From: Marinomonas algarum
Lineage (GTDB): Bacteria > Pseudomonadota > Gammaproteobacteria > Pseudomonadales > Marinomonadaceae
Length of the DNA: 64,000 nt
Reading direction: 5' to 3'
Assembly: GCF_020532605.1 (NCBI RefSeq)
Contig: NZ_JAJATW010000001.1
Span: forward strand, 248,001 to 312,000
Both the position numbers and the translations under genes were made by a program. The notes under the pieces are model-generated. The model searched no databases. It had not been told where the DNA came from and saw only the letters and a list, made by a program, of their open reading frames with translations. This document shows, piece after piece, positions 47,285 through 56,923 of this stretch (positions are counted from its first letter, which is position 1; each line of letters opens with the position of its first letter).

Positions 47285-48067
47285 TTAAAAATCTCCAAAC
47301 ATGGCAGCTGTCAACACAAAATCCAACGCCAAAATCGCCAATGAACCCAACACCACGGTGCGAGTCGTCGCTTTACCAATCCCTTCAGAGGTAGGCACAC
47401 ATTCATAACCTTGGTAAACCGCAATCCAGGTCACCACAACAGAAAAGCACACGGCCTTAATAAAGCCATTCATAATGTCAGTATCAAAATAAACAGACTG
47501 CTGCATCAACGACCAGAAAGCACCATCATGAACCCCCAACCAACTGACCGATACCACTAGACCGCCCATGATGCCAGTCGCAGAAAAAATAATACTCAAC
47601 AAGGGCAGGCAAATAACGCCCGCAATGAAACGCGGCGCAATCACTCTACGAAGTGGGTCTACCCCCATCATTTCAAAGCTCGATAGCTGCTCGGTCGCCT
47701 TCATCAAACCAATTTCTGCTGTTAAAGAGGAACCCGCTCGACCTGCAAATAATAAAGCGGTGACAACAGGACCAAGCTCCCGAAGCAAAGCCAACGCAAG
47801 CAACTGCCCCACGGCTTCCTCTGACCCAAACTTGGCCAGTATGCTGTAACCTTGTAAGGCAAGCACCATACCGATGAAGGCCCCAGACACCACAATAATG
47901 ACCAAGGACAAAACACCAACAGAATATAACTGTTTGATTAGTAGGTTAATGGCCTCGTTTAGTCTGACCGGAACACGAAAAATACTCTGCACCAGAAAAA
48001 TGCCCGCTCGACCCACCGCTTCCAGCCAGTCAAGAAAAGACGTCCCTAAGGCAACGATAGGTTTCAT
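47285..48067 (-). CDS. mlaE: MlaE, permease of the phospholipid transporter
   Basis: MlaE-type ABC permease of 260 residues with about five hydrophobic helices. Family features include GMVLALQGYSILAKFGSE, LLRELGPVVTALLFAGRAGSS and LTAEIGLMKATEQLS. It overlaps mlaF by four bases, so coupling is tight. Confidence 0.95.
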   Translation of the reverse strand: MKPIVALGTSFLDWLEAVGRAGIFLVQSIFRVPVRLNEAINLLIKQLYSVGVLSLVIIVVSGAFIGMVLALQGYSILAKFGSEEAVGQLLALALLRELGPVVTALLFAGRAGSSLTAEIGLMKATEQLSSFEMMGVDPLRRVIAPRFIAGVICLPLLSIIFSATGIMGGLVVSVSWLGVHDGAFWSLMQQSVYFDTDIMNGFIKAVCFSVVVTWIAVYQGYECVPTSEGIGKATTRTVVLGSLAILALDFVLTAAMFGDF

Positions 48068-48873
48068 GACGCTACCCCTCTTTGATCGCGTTCTAAATCA
48101 CCGCCCTTCTCCGGATAATGAAAAGGTACCGGACCATCAGGCTCACCATTTAAAAACTGCTTAACCTGCGGGTCGTTAGAAGCACGAATCGCCTCCGCTG
48201 TCCCCTCAGCAATAACCCGCCCACCGGACAAAATGCAAACATGATCAGCAATGGATAAAGACTCTTCTACATCATGAGACACCAGCACAGAGGTCATATT
48301 TGCAGAATCATTCAACTGTCGAATAAGAGACACCAGCACCCCCTTTGATATGGGGTCTTGCCCAGTAAAGGGTTCATCGTACATGACCAGTTCTGGGTCA
48401 AGAGAAATGGCTCTTGCCAACGCCACACGACGCGCCATGCCGCCAGACAGTTCCGAAGGCATCAAATCAGCCGCACCACGTAAGCCAACACTGTGCAGTT
48501 TATCTGACACTCTTTGCGAGATCGTGTCATGACTCAACTGGGTATGTTCTTCCATTGGAAAAGCAATATTTTCAGCAACTGACATATCACTGAATAACGC
48601 ACCACTCTGAAATAGCATGCCCATTTTTCGCCTAACCTTGTACAGATCAGTACGAGAGAGCGTATGTACATCTTGATTATCAACTAAAATGCGTCCTGAA
48701 TCGGGCGCTAGCTGAGCAGCTATTAGACGCAAGAGCGTTGTTTTGCCGGTTCCACTTGGCCCCATGACAGCGGTTATTTTTCCTCGTGGAATAGAAAGCG
48801 ATACATTTTCATATATCGTACGACCCGCTCGGGAAAAACGTACATTCTCCACTTTGATATAAGTCTCTGTCAC
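48064..48873 (-). CDS. mlaF: MlaF, ATPase of the phospholipid transporter
   Basis: ABC ATPase of 269 residues powering lipid movement across the inner membrane. Walker A GPSGTGKTTLLR, Q-loop MLFQSGALFSDM, signature LSGGMARRVALARA, Walker B LVMYDEPFTGQDP, H-loop VLVSHDVEE. It is the first gene of mlaFEDC and divergent from yrbG, as in E. coli. Confidence 0.95.
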   Translation of the reverse strand: MTETYIKVENVRFSRAGRTIYENVSLSIPRGKITAVMGPSGTGKTTLLRLIAAQLAPDSGRILVDNQDVHTLSRTDLYKVRRKMGMLFQSGALFSDMSVAENIAFPMEEHTQLSHDTISQRVSDKLHSVGLRGAADLMPSELSGGMARRVALARAISLDPELVMYDEPFTGQDPISKGVLVSLIRQLNDSANMTSVLVSHDVEESLSIADHVCILSGGRVIAEGTAEAIRASNDPQVKQFLNGEPDGPVPFHYPEKGGDLERDQRGVAS

Positions 48874-49003
48874 TGATATACCTTTTAGTCCTTGTAAAAA
48901 CCGCTAAATACTACCACTGCCCTTCATCAAAGAAAATCAACCCCTGTTAATTCCCACTTGTTTGTACGATCAAACCTTGAATTTCAACGTCAAACCTCAT
49001 TAA

Positions 49004-50002
49004 ATGGTAGCCCCTAATATGATGAGTTATACCAACACCATGCTACTGTTTTCCATTGCCCTGATCGCGGGGCTGATTTTATTGGTTATGAGTTCTGACA
49101 AGTTCATTGAACACGCGGCTCTTGTGGCTGAAAAGCTTAACGTTAACCCCATGGTCATCGGGATCACTTTGGTCGCTTTTGGTACCTCCGCGCCTGAAAT
49201 GGTGGTCTCAGCCATCGCCGCAATCGACAACGCACCTGAAATTGCAGTAGGTAATGTATTAGGGTCCAACATCGCGAATATTGCTTTGGTACTGGGTGTT
49301 ACGCTTCTTTTTTCTTCTATTCCTATTGCCAAGGGCTTAGCAAAAAAAGAGGTTCCTCTTGTGCTCGGCATTACCTTGTTAAGTGGCTTCTTACTTTACG
49401 ATCAAACATTAAGCGTCGTTGATGGCATCGTATTGGTTATCAGCTTTATTGTTGTTTTAACCATTCTTTTACGAAGCAGCAAAGACCTAGAGGCGGAATT
49501 ACAAGACAATCTTCCCGATGACGAAGACGCCTCCGTTGGCAAATCATTGATCATCGCGTTTGTGGGCCTTGCGGTGTTAATTGGTAGCTCTAAATTGCTT
49601 GTCTGGGGCGCGATCGGTATTGCAACAGCGCTGGGCGTTAGTGAATTAGTCATTGGTTTAACCATTGTTGCCGTTGGTACCAGCTTGCCAGAATTGGCCG
49701 CGTCAGTAAGCAGTGTTAGAAAAGGGCATCATGATATTGCAATAGGAAACATCCTAGGCTCAAACATTTTTAACCTTGCCACCGTACTGCCATTGCCTGC
49801 TTTGATTGCGCCTGGCTTGGTGAATGCCAGTGTCATCAGCCGTGATTTCCCGTGGGTATTGGGTTTGACCGTTGCTCTTGCACTGGCCGTGTTTATTTTT
49901 GGGAAAACGAAAAACCGTAGTGTCCCTAAATGGATTGGCTTGCCGCTGATTGCCTCTTACGGCATCTACCTATTCACTGTTAGCACAAGTGGCACCTTGT
50001 AA
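49004..50002 (+). CDS. yrbG: CaCA-family calcium/sodium antiporter YrbG
   Basis: Inner-membrane cation antiporter of 332 residues. Two inverted repeats each carry an alpha motif: GITLVAFGTSAPEMVVSA and GLTIVAVGTSLPELAASV. About ten hydrophobic segments occur, with an acidic cytoplasmic loop (SSKDLEAELQDNLPDDEDAS). It is divergent from the mla genes. The A of its stop codon is the first base of the lptC start. Several in-frame ATGs lie near the start, so the exact N-terminus is uncertain. Confidence 0.9.
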   Translation: MVAPNMMSYTNTMLLFSIALIAGLILLVMSSDKFIEHAALVAEKLNVNPMVIGITLVAFGTSAPEMVVSAIAAIDNAPEIAVGNVLGSNIANIALVLGVTLLFSSIPIAKGLAKKEVPLVLGITLLSGFLLYDQTLSVVDGIVLVISFIVVLTILLRSSKDLEAELQDNLPDDEDASVGKSLIIAFVGLAVLIGSSKLLVWGAIGIATALGVSELVIGLTIVAVGTSLPELAASVSSVRKGHHDIAIGNILGSNIFNLATVLPLPALIAPGLVNASVISRDFPWVLGLTVALALAVFIFGKTKNRSVPKWIGLPLIASYGIYLFTVSTSGTL

Positions 50003-50580
50003 TGCAACCTAAAGAACGCCAGATCAGCCTCGGTAAAATTGCTTTGGCCATTATTGTTGCAGTCGTCGTCTCTTCGGCTTTTTGGTTTGGCGCCAACACA
50101 ACAACCAATTTGGTCCCGACGAGCGTTTTAAGCACTTCACCGGATTATTTCATTACTCAGGTCACCGTCAAAAAATTTGACCAAGAAGGCGCCTTAGTGG
50201 AAACCTTAAACGCTGAGCAAACCCTGCATTACATCGCTGAGGCCAAAACGATTCTCGAAAAGCCCAGCGTCGAGCGACGCATAGAAGCAGGAAAGTGGCA
50301 GGCTCAAGCGGATAAAGGCCTAATTGAAGATGGCAGTAATGATATTTTATTGACCGAAAATGCGACCGCCACAAAGCAGCACCTAGGATCGGATGACATA
50401 CGTTTAGTCGCAGATAACGTACACTATCTCGATAAAGATCAAACGTTAACAAGTTATGGCAATGCCGCCCTACTCTCCACTCAAGGAGAGACCTCCGCTG
50501 AGGAAATAACCACTTACCTTCACTCAGAGGAAGTTTTAATGACAGGATCTGTACGAGGAAAATATGAAACAATTCGTTAG
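50002..50580 (+). CDS. lptC: LptC, LPS-export bridge protein
   Basis: Single-pass inner-membrane protein of 192 residues that passes LPS from LptB2FG to LptA. N-terminal helix (about 12-29), then the beta-jellyroll LptC domain with LVADNVHYLDKDQTLTSYG. It is coupled to both neighbours: one-base overlap with yrbG and a 17-base overlap with lptA. Confidence 0.88.
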   Translation: MQPKERQISLGKIALAIIVAVVVSSAFWFGANTTTNLVPTSVLSTSPDYFITQVTVKKFDQEGALVETLNAEQTLHYIAEAKTILEKPSVERRIEAGKWQAQADKGLIEDGSNDILLTENATATKQHLGSDDIRLVADNVHYLDKDQTLTSYGNAALLSTQGETSAEEITTYLHSEEVLMTGSVRGKYETIR

Positions 50581-51073
50581 CGCGGGGGCCTTATTAACCG
50601 CCATTATTTGCAGCCACAGCGCCTTTGCTTTGCCCGATGACACCAGTCAACCCCTAGAAATTCAAGCTGATGAAGCGTCTTTTAACCAGAACTCGGGAGA
50701 AGCCATTTACAAAGGAAATGTTTTTGTAAAACAAGGTTCGATCGAGATTCAAGCGCAATATCTAAAAGTATTAACCAACCCTGAAACGCGCACTTTTAGT
50801 CGTTTAGAAGCGCAAGGCACGCCAGCCAAATTCAGTCAGCAGATTGACTGGGCTGGCAACATTGTGATCACACAAGGCAACGAAATCTACTATTCTACGA
50901 CCAAGTCAGAACTGCAAATTATTGGCGATGGCTACCTCAGTCGATTGGATAACACCATCACCGCCGACACCATTTTGTACATGATACAAGATGGTACTTT
51001 TAGCGCAGAAAAACAGGACACCGGACGCGTATCTATGACGCTGCAACCCCAAGCACCTGAGGAAAAGAAATAG
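50564..51073 (+). CDS. lptA: LptA, periplasmic LPS-transport protein
   Basis: Forms the periplasmic bridge that carries LPS to LptDE. It has 169 residues, with a signal peptide ending HSAFALPDD and the OstA-like repeats (IQADEASFNQNSGEAIYKGNV, GNIVITQGNEIYY). It sits between lptC and lptB as usual. Confidence 0.93.
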   Translation: MKQFVSAGALLTAIICSHSAFALPDDTSQPLEIQADEASFNQNSGEAIYKGNVFVKQGSIEIQAQYLKVLTNPETRTFSRLEAQGTPAKFSQQIDWAGNIVITQGNEIYYSTTKSELQIIGDGYLSRLDNTITADTILYMIQDGTFSAEKQDTGRVSMTLQPQAPEEKK

Positions 51074-51799
51074 ATGGCGTTATTAGAAGCGAAGCACCTC
51101 GCCAAAAGCTATAAAAAGCGCCAAGTGGTAAAAGACGTTTCTATTGCGGTAGAATCCGGACAAGCTGTTGGCCTACTGGGCCCAAATGGTGCGGGTAAAA
51201 CCACGTGTTTTTATATGATAGTCGGCATGGTGACGAATGATGCGGGGGGCATTTATATCGACGGCCAAGATATCACGCGTGACGCCATGCATGTTCGCGC
51301 ACAAAAGGGTATCGGTTACTTACCTCAGGAAGCCTCTATTTTTAGAAAAATGTCTGTTGAAGACAATATCCTTGCCATATTAGAAACACGCAAGGAACTG
51401 AATAAATCACAGCAAAAAGCACGCCTTGAAACATTACTGGAAGAGTTCCATATCACGCACATTCGCAGTAACCTAGGTATGGCGCTGTCCGGTGGCGAAC
51501 GTCGTCGAGTAGAAATTGCAAGGGCGTTAGCGATGAACCCTAAGTTTGTTTTGCTAGACGAACCTTTCGCTGGGGTCGACCCCATATCCGTCGGTGATAT
51601 CAAGCTGATCATTAAACATCTTCAAGAAAGCGGTATCGGCGTTCTCATTACCGACCACAATGTCAGAGAAACGCTCGACATCTGCGATAAAGCCTACATT
51701 GTTGGTAACGGTTACATCATTGCATCAGGTGATGCCAGCACAGTGATAAATAATGAACAGGTTAAAAAAGTTTATTTAGGCGACGACTTCCGTCTGTAA
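51074..51799 (+). CDS. lptB: LptB, ATPase of the LPS exporter
   Basis: Cytoplasmic ABC ATPase of 241 residues energising LptB2FG. Walker [15 protein letters not shown]-loop [13 protein letters not shown], signature [16 protein letters not shown], Walker [15 protein letters not shown]-loop [11 protein letters not shown]. Starts directly after the lptA stop. Confidence 0.96.
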   Translation: MALLEAKHLAKSYKKRQVVKDVSIAVESGQAVGLLGPNGAGKTTCFYMIVGMVTNDAGGIYIDGQDITRDAMHVRAQKGIGYLPQEASIFRKMSVEDNILAILETRKELNKSQQKARLETLLEEFHITHIRSNLGMALSGGERRRVEIARALAMNPKFVLLDEPFAGVDPISVGDIKLIIKHLQESGIGVLITDHNVRETLDICDKAYIVGNGYIIASGDASTVINNEQVKKVYLGDDFRL

Positions 51800-51874
51800 C
51801 CCCTTATCATCACTGTAGAAAGGGAGTAGTATGCACAACTCGTTCCAATTCACCCAAATAAAAAGTGTTGCTCT

Positions 51875-53344
51875 ATGAAGCAGTCTTTACAGCTTAAACT
51901 CGGTCAACAATTGACCATGACACCTCAGTTGCAGCAAGCGATTCGTTTACTGCAACTTTCAACTCTGGATTTAAAACAAGAGATCCATGAGTTCCTTGAG
52001 TCCAATCCGCTATTAGAGCTGGATGACGATGAGGGCTTACATATTGACATACCGGCAAGCATCGAGTCCAAAAGCACCCCTGATACACCCGCGGACAACA
52101 ATGAAGAGGCTCGAGTCGAATCTGAGTGGACAGAAAGCATTCCTGAAGAGTTGTCTATCGACAGTAACTGGGATGACACTTATCAAAGCTCTGCAGCGGT
52201 AAGCGATCATCATAGCCATGAAGGCGATGGCGATTTTGAAAGCCGCAATGCACCCTCTGAAAGCATTCAAGACCATTTAATATGGCAACTCAATTTAACG
52301 CATATGTCAGATAGAGACATAGAGATTGCTTACGCCATTATTGAATGTGTGCAACCGGACGGCTACCTCAGCATCTCAACCGACGACATTTGTGAGTCAC
52401 TGAGCACAGAGCTTGATGACCTCGATATTGAAGAAGTCATGGCTGTGCAACACCGTCTACAGCGTTTTGACCCTATTGGCGTCTGCTCAATCGATTTACG
52501 TGATTGCCTATTGGTTCAACTAGAAGCGTTTAACACCCATCCTTTGTATAAGAGCACCTACAATTTAATCAATCATTATCTGGCACTCTTAGGCAATCGA
52601 GATTTCACGCAACTTAGCCGTAAAACCAAGCTTAAAGACGAAGCGCTCAAAGAAGTCGTTGACCTGATACAACAACTCAACCCTCGTCCGGGTTCCGTGA
52701 TTGACGCAGATGATACAGATTATGTGATTCCTGATGTCTCGGTGAAAAAACGCAATGGCACTTGGCAAGTCGAACTGAATAATGACGCCCTGCCTCCCGT
52801 TAAAATCAACGAAACCTACTCGGCTATGGCCGGTACTGCCGCCACAGGCGAAGACGCCACTTACATTAAAACGTCTCTTCAAGAAGCTAAGTGGTTTATT
52901 AAAAGCTTACAAAGTCGAAATGAAACTCTGCTTAAAGTGGCCAGCTGCATTGTTAGTCGCCAAATTGATTTTTTTGAGCTGGGCGAAGAAGCCATGAAAC
53001 CCATGGTATTACACGATGTTGCTGAAGAAGTTGGCATGCACGAATCGACTATTTCTAGGGTAACCACGCAGAAATACATGCACACACCAAAAGGTATTTT
53101 TGAACTTAAATACTTCTTCTCCAGTCACGTTAACACGGCTTCTGGGGGAGAATGTTCATCCACCGCGATACGCGCTATGATTAAAAAGCTTGTCGCAGAT
53201 GAGCCAGCCAAGAAACCTTTAAGTGATAATAAATTAGCGGCTATTTTAGCCGATCAAGGCATACAAGTTGCTAGACGTACTGTAGCCAAATATCGTGAGG
53301 CGATGAACATCCCTCCTTCCAATGAGCGAAAGCGACTGATCTAA
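51875..53344 (+). CDS. rpoN: RNA polymerase sigma-54 factor
   Basis: Alternative sigma factor for -24/-12 promoters needing enhancer-binding activators. The 489 residues show the glutamine-rich activator-binding region I (LKLGQQLTMTPQLQQAIRLL), an acidic spacer (about 50-120), the core-binding region, the cross-linking/HTH segment (STISRVTTQKYMHTPKG) and the C-terminal RpoN box ARRTVAKYRE. It lies in the usual lptB-rpoN order. Confidence 0.97.
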   Translation: MKQSLQLKLGQQLTMTPQLQQAIRLLQLSTLDLKQEIHEFLESNPLLELDDDEGLHIDIPASIESKSTPDTPADNNEEARVESEWTESIPEELSIDSNWDDTYQSSAAVSDHHSHEGDGDFESRNAPSESIQDHLIWQLNLTHMSDRDIEIAYAIIECVQPDGYLSISTDDICESLSTELDDLDIEEVMAVQHRLQRFDPIGVCSIDLRDCLLVQLEAFNTHPLYKSTYNLINHYLALLGNRDFTQLSRKTKLKDEALKEVVDLIQQLNPRPGSVIDADDTDYVIPDVSVKKRNGTWQVELNNDALPPVKINETYSAMAGTAATGEDATYIKTSLQEAKWFIKSLQSRNETLLKVASCIVSRQIDFFELGEEAMKPMVLHDVAEEVGMHESTISRVTTQKYMHTPKGIFELKYFFSSHVNTASGGECSSTAIRAMIKKLVADEPAKKPLSDNKLAAILADQGIQVARRTVAKYREAMNIPPSNERKRLI

Positions 53345-53361
53345 GCGGATACTATTTTATC

Positions 53362-53811
53362 ATGTCATTGAAATCATTATTAAAAGCGGAACTTGTTCTC
53401 GCACAACAGGACATTGTTAGCAAAAAGCGTGTTCTTGAAAGCATCGCTGATGTTGTATCAAATCGTCTGCATTGTGATAACGAAGCCATTTACGACGCAT
53501 TGTTAGGCAGAGAGAAGCTTGGCAGTACAGGCATTGGTAATGGCATCGCCATCCCCCACTGTCGATTGGAGTCAGCAAACCAAACTGCGATTGTGGTTAT
53601 GTCTCTGCAGACCCCCATCGATTTTGATTCAATTGATAAACGAGCAGTGGATTTGATTTTTGCCCTGATTGTGCCGCCCCAAGAATGCGATCAACACTTA
53701 TCCACTTTGGCGAAAATTGCTGAATTAGCGCAGTCACCTGACGCACTGGATAAGCTGCGCGCCGCACAAACAAATGACGATTTATTTACCGTCTTCGATG
53801 CTTTGATATAA
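53362..53811 (+). CDS. ptsN: PTS IIA-like nitrogen-regulatory protein PtsN
   Basis: EIIA-Ntr of the nitrogen PTS, phosphorylated on a histidine by NPr; adjusts K+ and nitrogen/carbon balance. The 149 residues contain GIGNGIAIPHCRL with the phospho-acceptor His. It begins 18 bases after rpoN. The ribosome-hibernation gene hpf, usually between them, is absent. Confidence 0.95.
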   Translation: MSLKSLLKAELVLAQQDIVSKKRVLESIADVVSNRLHCDNEAIYDALLGREKLGSTGIGNGIAIPHCRLESANQTAIVVMSLQTPIDFDSIDKRAVDLIFALIVPPQECDQHLSTLAKIAELAQSPDALDKLRAAQTNDDLFTVFDALI

Positions 53812-53819
53812 GGAAAAGT

Positions 53820-54089
53820 ATGCAAGAAGCTTCTGTAACCATTATTAATAAACTCGGCTTGCACGCCCGTGCAGCGGGGAAATTGGTTGAAACGACGTCC
53901 CAATTCTCATGCGACATTACTATTGAAAAAGAGGGTCGTAATGTGGACGGCAAAAGCATCATGGCCATGATGATGCTGGCAGCAGGAAAAGGCACAGAAA
54001 TACTCGTCAAAACGAATGGTGAAGATGAAGAGGCTGCCATCACTGCTATCTTAGCCTTGATCAATAATCGTTTTGATGAAGACGAGTAA
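53820..54089 (+). CDS. ptsO: Phosphocarrier protein NPr (HPr family)
   Basis: An 89-residue HPr-like protein relaying phosphate from EI-Ntr to PtsN. The active His15 is in NKLGLHARAAGKLVE; the regulatory segment is VDGKSIMAMMMLAAGKG. It is directly after ptsN; rapZ, usually between the two in E. coli and Pseudomonas, is missing here. Confidence 0.93.
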   Translation: MQEASVTIINKLGLHARAAGKLVETTSQFSCDITIEKEGRNVDGKSIMAMMMLAAGKGTEILVKTNGEDEEAAITAILALINNRFDEDE

Positions 54090-54095
54090 CACGTT

Positions 54096-55448
54096 ATGTC
54101 AGAGCAAAACACACTTAAGCATTTACAGACAGTCACCGACTCTTTAGAAGCGGGCACAACGGTACAAATCCGTTATCTGCTGAATGGTGCACTGCCAGCA
54201 CAAGATGTGGCTCGACTACTGGAATCGTCTCCTCCTAAAGAGCGAAAACTCCTTTGGGAGCTGATCGAAGATAAAAATGAAGGTGAAGTACTTCAATATC
54301 TAAGCGAAGATATTGGCGTTCAGTTCATGAAAGACATGGACACAGAGCGCCTTATTGCTGTTTCTGAGCATTTTGAAAGCGATGACCTTGCTGATTTATT
54401 GCAACACCTTCCTGAAACCATTGTAAAAGAAGTCCTCGCTTCAATGACCGCACAAGACAGAATGCGGGTTGAGGCACTGTTAAGTTACTCGGAAGATTCC
54501 GCCGGTGGCTTGATGAACACGGACACCATCACCATAAGACCCAATATCACCCTAGACATTGTTTTCCGCTATTTAAGACGACACGCCACCTTGCCGGATA
54601 TGACAGACAGTCTGCTGGTTGTAAGCCGTTCGGACCGCCTACTTGGCACGCTACCCTTAACCAAATTACTGGTTTCTGATGTTGATCTAACCGTGCGCGA
54701 TATCATGGAAACAGAGTGCACGGTGATTACCGCTGAAACACCGGCGAATGAAGTCGCCCAGCTGTTTGAAAAAATGGATCTTGTCTCCGCTCCCGTCATT
54801 GACAGCAATACCCAAAAATTATTAGGACGTATTACCATCGATGACGTGGTGGACGTGATTCGGGACGAAGCCGAGCATTCTATGCTTAGCATGGCTGGTT
54901 TAGATGATGATGAAGACACCTTTTCGCCTATTTTAAAAACCACCAGACGACGCGCAGTTTGGCTGGGCATCAACCTAGTGACGGCTTTTATTGCTTCCTA
55001 TGTCATTGGTCTATTCCAAGACACCCTAGACCAAGTTGTCGCCTTGGCGATTCTAATGCCTATTGTTGCTAGTATGGGCGGTATTGCGGGGTCACAGGTG
55101 CTGACACTGGTTATTCGAGGAATTGCCCTCAACCAAATTGGTGCAACCAACACCCGATGGCTGTTAAACAGAGAATTAATTGTTGGGTTAATTAACGGCC
55201 TGCTGTGGGCAACCGTGATTGCAGCATTAACGGCGCTTTGGTTTGACAACATTAAGATTGCCTATATCATTGCGGGCGCCATCATTATAAATCTGCTGTT
55301 TGCCGCCACAACAGGCACACTTTTGCCCATTTTATTAAAAAAACTTGGCATAGATCCCGCTCTGGCAGGCAGTGTCATCTTAACGACTGTGACCGACGTT
55401 GTAGGGTTTTTATCCTTCCTCGGACTCGCGACTATTTTTCTTATATAG
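54096..55448 (+). CDS. mgtE: Magnesium transporter MgtE
   Basis: Mg2+ channel of 450 residues. The N-terminal helical domain (LLESSPPKERKLLWELI) is followed by two CBS domains (about 135-255; VRDIMETECTVITAE) that sense Mg2+ and a five-helix C-terminal pore with IVASMGGIAGSQVLTLVIRG and the ATTGTLLPILLKKLG end. It follows NPr by six bases in the same direction, so it is probably in the rpoN-ptsN-NPr transcript. Confidence 0.94.
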   Translation: MSEQNTLKHLQTVTDSLEAGTTVQIRYLLNGALPAQDVARLLESSPPKERKLLWELIEDKNEGEVLQYLSEDIGVQFMKDMDTERLIAVSEHFESDDLADLLQHLPETIVKEVLASMTAQDRMRVEALLSYSEDSAGGLMNTDTITIRPNITLDIVFRYLRRHATLPDMTDSLLVVSRSDRLLGTLPLTKLLVSDVDLTVRDIMETECTVITAETPANEVAQLFEKMDLVSAPVIDSNTQKLLGRITIDDVVDVIRDEAEHSMLSMAGLDDDEDTFSPILKTTRRRAVWLGINLVTAFIASYVIGLFQDTLDQVVALAILMPIVASMGGIAGSQVLTLVIRGIALNQIGATNTRWLLNRELIVGLINGLLWATVIAALTALWFDNIKIAYIIAGAIIINLLFAATTGTLLPILLKKLGIDPALAGSVILTTVTDVVGFLSFLGLATIFLI

Positions 55449-55454
55449 GTTCCC

Positions 55455-55991
55455 ATGACAAACTTTGATCAATTTGAAAACGAAGAAGACTTACCAAAGA
55501 GCAAAACCCAGATCAAGCGTGAAATGGAAGCTCTGCAAGACCTAGGTAAAAAGCTACTAAGTCTCAGTAAAAATCAGCTTAAAAAAGTTGAAATGTCCGA
55601 TACGCTAAGAGAAGCGTTTGTTGAGGCAGGACGCATTAAGCAACACGAAGCCATGCGCAGACACATGCAATACATCGGTAAGGTAATGCGTACGGAAGAT
55701 CACGAGGCCATCGCTCAGCGCGTTGCTTTGTTTGATTCAACGTCCGCTGCTTACAACAAGCTGTTTCACCAGCTTGAAGCCAAACGAGACGCACTGATCG
55801 GCGAGAATAGCAAAGAGGTATTGTCACAATACCTTGATGAGAACCCGAATATTGAAGAGATTCAACTTCTTAGACAACTCATCAGACAGTCACAAAAAGA
55901 AGTCTCTCAAGGCTCCAACACGACTAATCGTAAGAAGCTCTTTCGATTTTTACGCGAAACAGAAGAAAAACGACTTGGTCTTAAAGAGTAA
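55455..55991 (+). CDS. darP: DarP/YjgA, ribosome-associated 50S biogenesis factor
   Basis: A 178-residue, helix-rich, charged protein of the DUF615/YjgA family, which binds pre-50S particles. Conserved parts include SKTQIKREMEALQDLGKKL and RHMQYIGKVMR. It follows mgtE by six bases. In many relatives it sits beside pmbA/tldD, which are not here. Confidence 0.9.
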   Translation: MTNFDQFENEEDLPKSKTQIKREMEALQDLGKKLLSLSKNQLKKVEMSDTLREAFVEAGRIKQHEAMRRHMQYIGKVMRTEDHEAIAQRVALFDSTSAAYNKLFHQLEAKRDALIGENSKEVLSQYLDENPNIEEIQLLRQLIRQSQKEVSQGSNTTNRKKLFRFLRETEEKRLGLKE

Positions 55992-56041
55992 CATCTCAGA
56001 AAAATAGAACAAACGGAGCAATTTATTAAGCTGCTACGATC

Positions 56042-56076
56042 AAAAATGCCCTAACAAGTGACAAGGGCATTTTTTT
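56042..56076. terminator. Bidirectional terminator between darP and nit
   Basis: AAAAATGCCCT ... AGGGCATTTTTTT, seven or more pairs with an 11-base loop. It serves both converging genes. Confidence 0.82.
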
Positions 56077-56086
56077 ATTATCACCA

Positions 56087-56923
56087 TTACTTTAAGCGAC
56101 GATGGCTCAAACAAGGCATTTTTGTTCGACAATGCTCAAGATCTTCCCGCTCAATACGATATACAAAATACCCTGGTGACTCTTCTAGTCCCGCTAACTT
56201 TCTACCGAAAGGGGAATACAAGCTACTGTGGCCAAACGTCTGTCGCGTTTTGCTATGCCAACCACACTGCCCCACCCCCAACACAAAACACTGATTTTCA
56301 ATAGAACGCGCCGCCAACAAGATATCCCAATGCGCTTTACCTGTCACATACGTAAAAGCCGCAGGCACTAGAAAAACGTCAGCCCCTTGATCAGTAAGTG
56401 CCCGATACAGCTCTGGAAAACGCACATCATAACAAATGCTTAAGCCGATTTTAAAACCATCAATATCCACCACTTGAGGCAATAAATCCCCTTTTTCAAT
56501 CGCGTCAGACTCTTTATAAGACGCGGCCTTGTCATCAACAGTCACATCAAATAGGTGAATCTTATCGTAACGTCCCACAAACTCACCTTGTGGGTCCACC
56601 ACCCAACAAGTCTGACGCACTTTCCCATCAGGCACTTCCACGCCATCGGGGCGTAACAAGGAAGGGTGCGACCCTATCACTAAATAAATATTATGTTTTT
56701 TCGCCAGTTCCGTCACACATTTCAATAACTCAGCCTGATCATCAGACTCGGCTAAATCGCGCATTTCTCGACCCGCAAACAAAAACACATTTTCAGGCAA
56801 CACCACTAAACGCGCATTATCTTGAACCGCAAGCTCAACAAGACGAGTCACTTCACGCACGTTTTCTTGCCAATTTTTGGTACTGGTCAACTGTATTGCA
56901 GCAACGTTTAGGGTATTCATCAT
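56087..56923 (-). CDS. Carbon-nitrogen hydrolase (nitrilase superfamily, Nit-like)
   Basis: A 278-residue nitrilase-superfamily amidase. The catalytic triad is visible: Glu44 in VLPENVF, Lys in GRYDKIHLFDV and Cys in ISICYDVRFPEL-type context (ICYDVRFPEL). The closest type is Nit1/YbeM, which hydrolyses deaminated glutathione; substrate is inferred. It overlaps yhdP by four bases. The mre-rng-yhdP-nit order matches Pseudomonas, but tldD does not follow. Confidence 0.88.
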   Translation of the reverse strand: MMNTLNVAAIQLTSTKNWQENVREVTRLVELAVQDNARLVVLPENVFLFAGREMRDLAESDDQAELLKCVTELAKKHNIYLVIGSHPSLLRPDGVEVPDGKVRQTCWVVDPQGEFVGRYDKIHLFDVTVDDKAASYKESDAIEKGDLLPQVVDIDGFKIGLSICYDVRFPELYRALTDQGADVFLVPAAFTYVTGKAHWDILLAARSIENQCFVLGVGQCGWHSKTRQTFGHSSLYSPFGRKLAGLEESPGYFVYRIEREDLEHCRTKMPCLSHRRLK

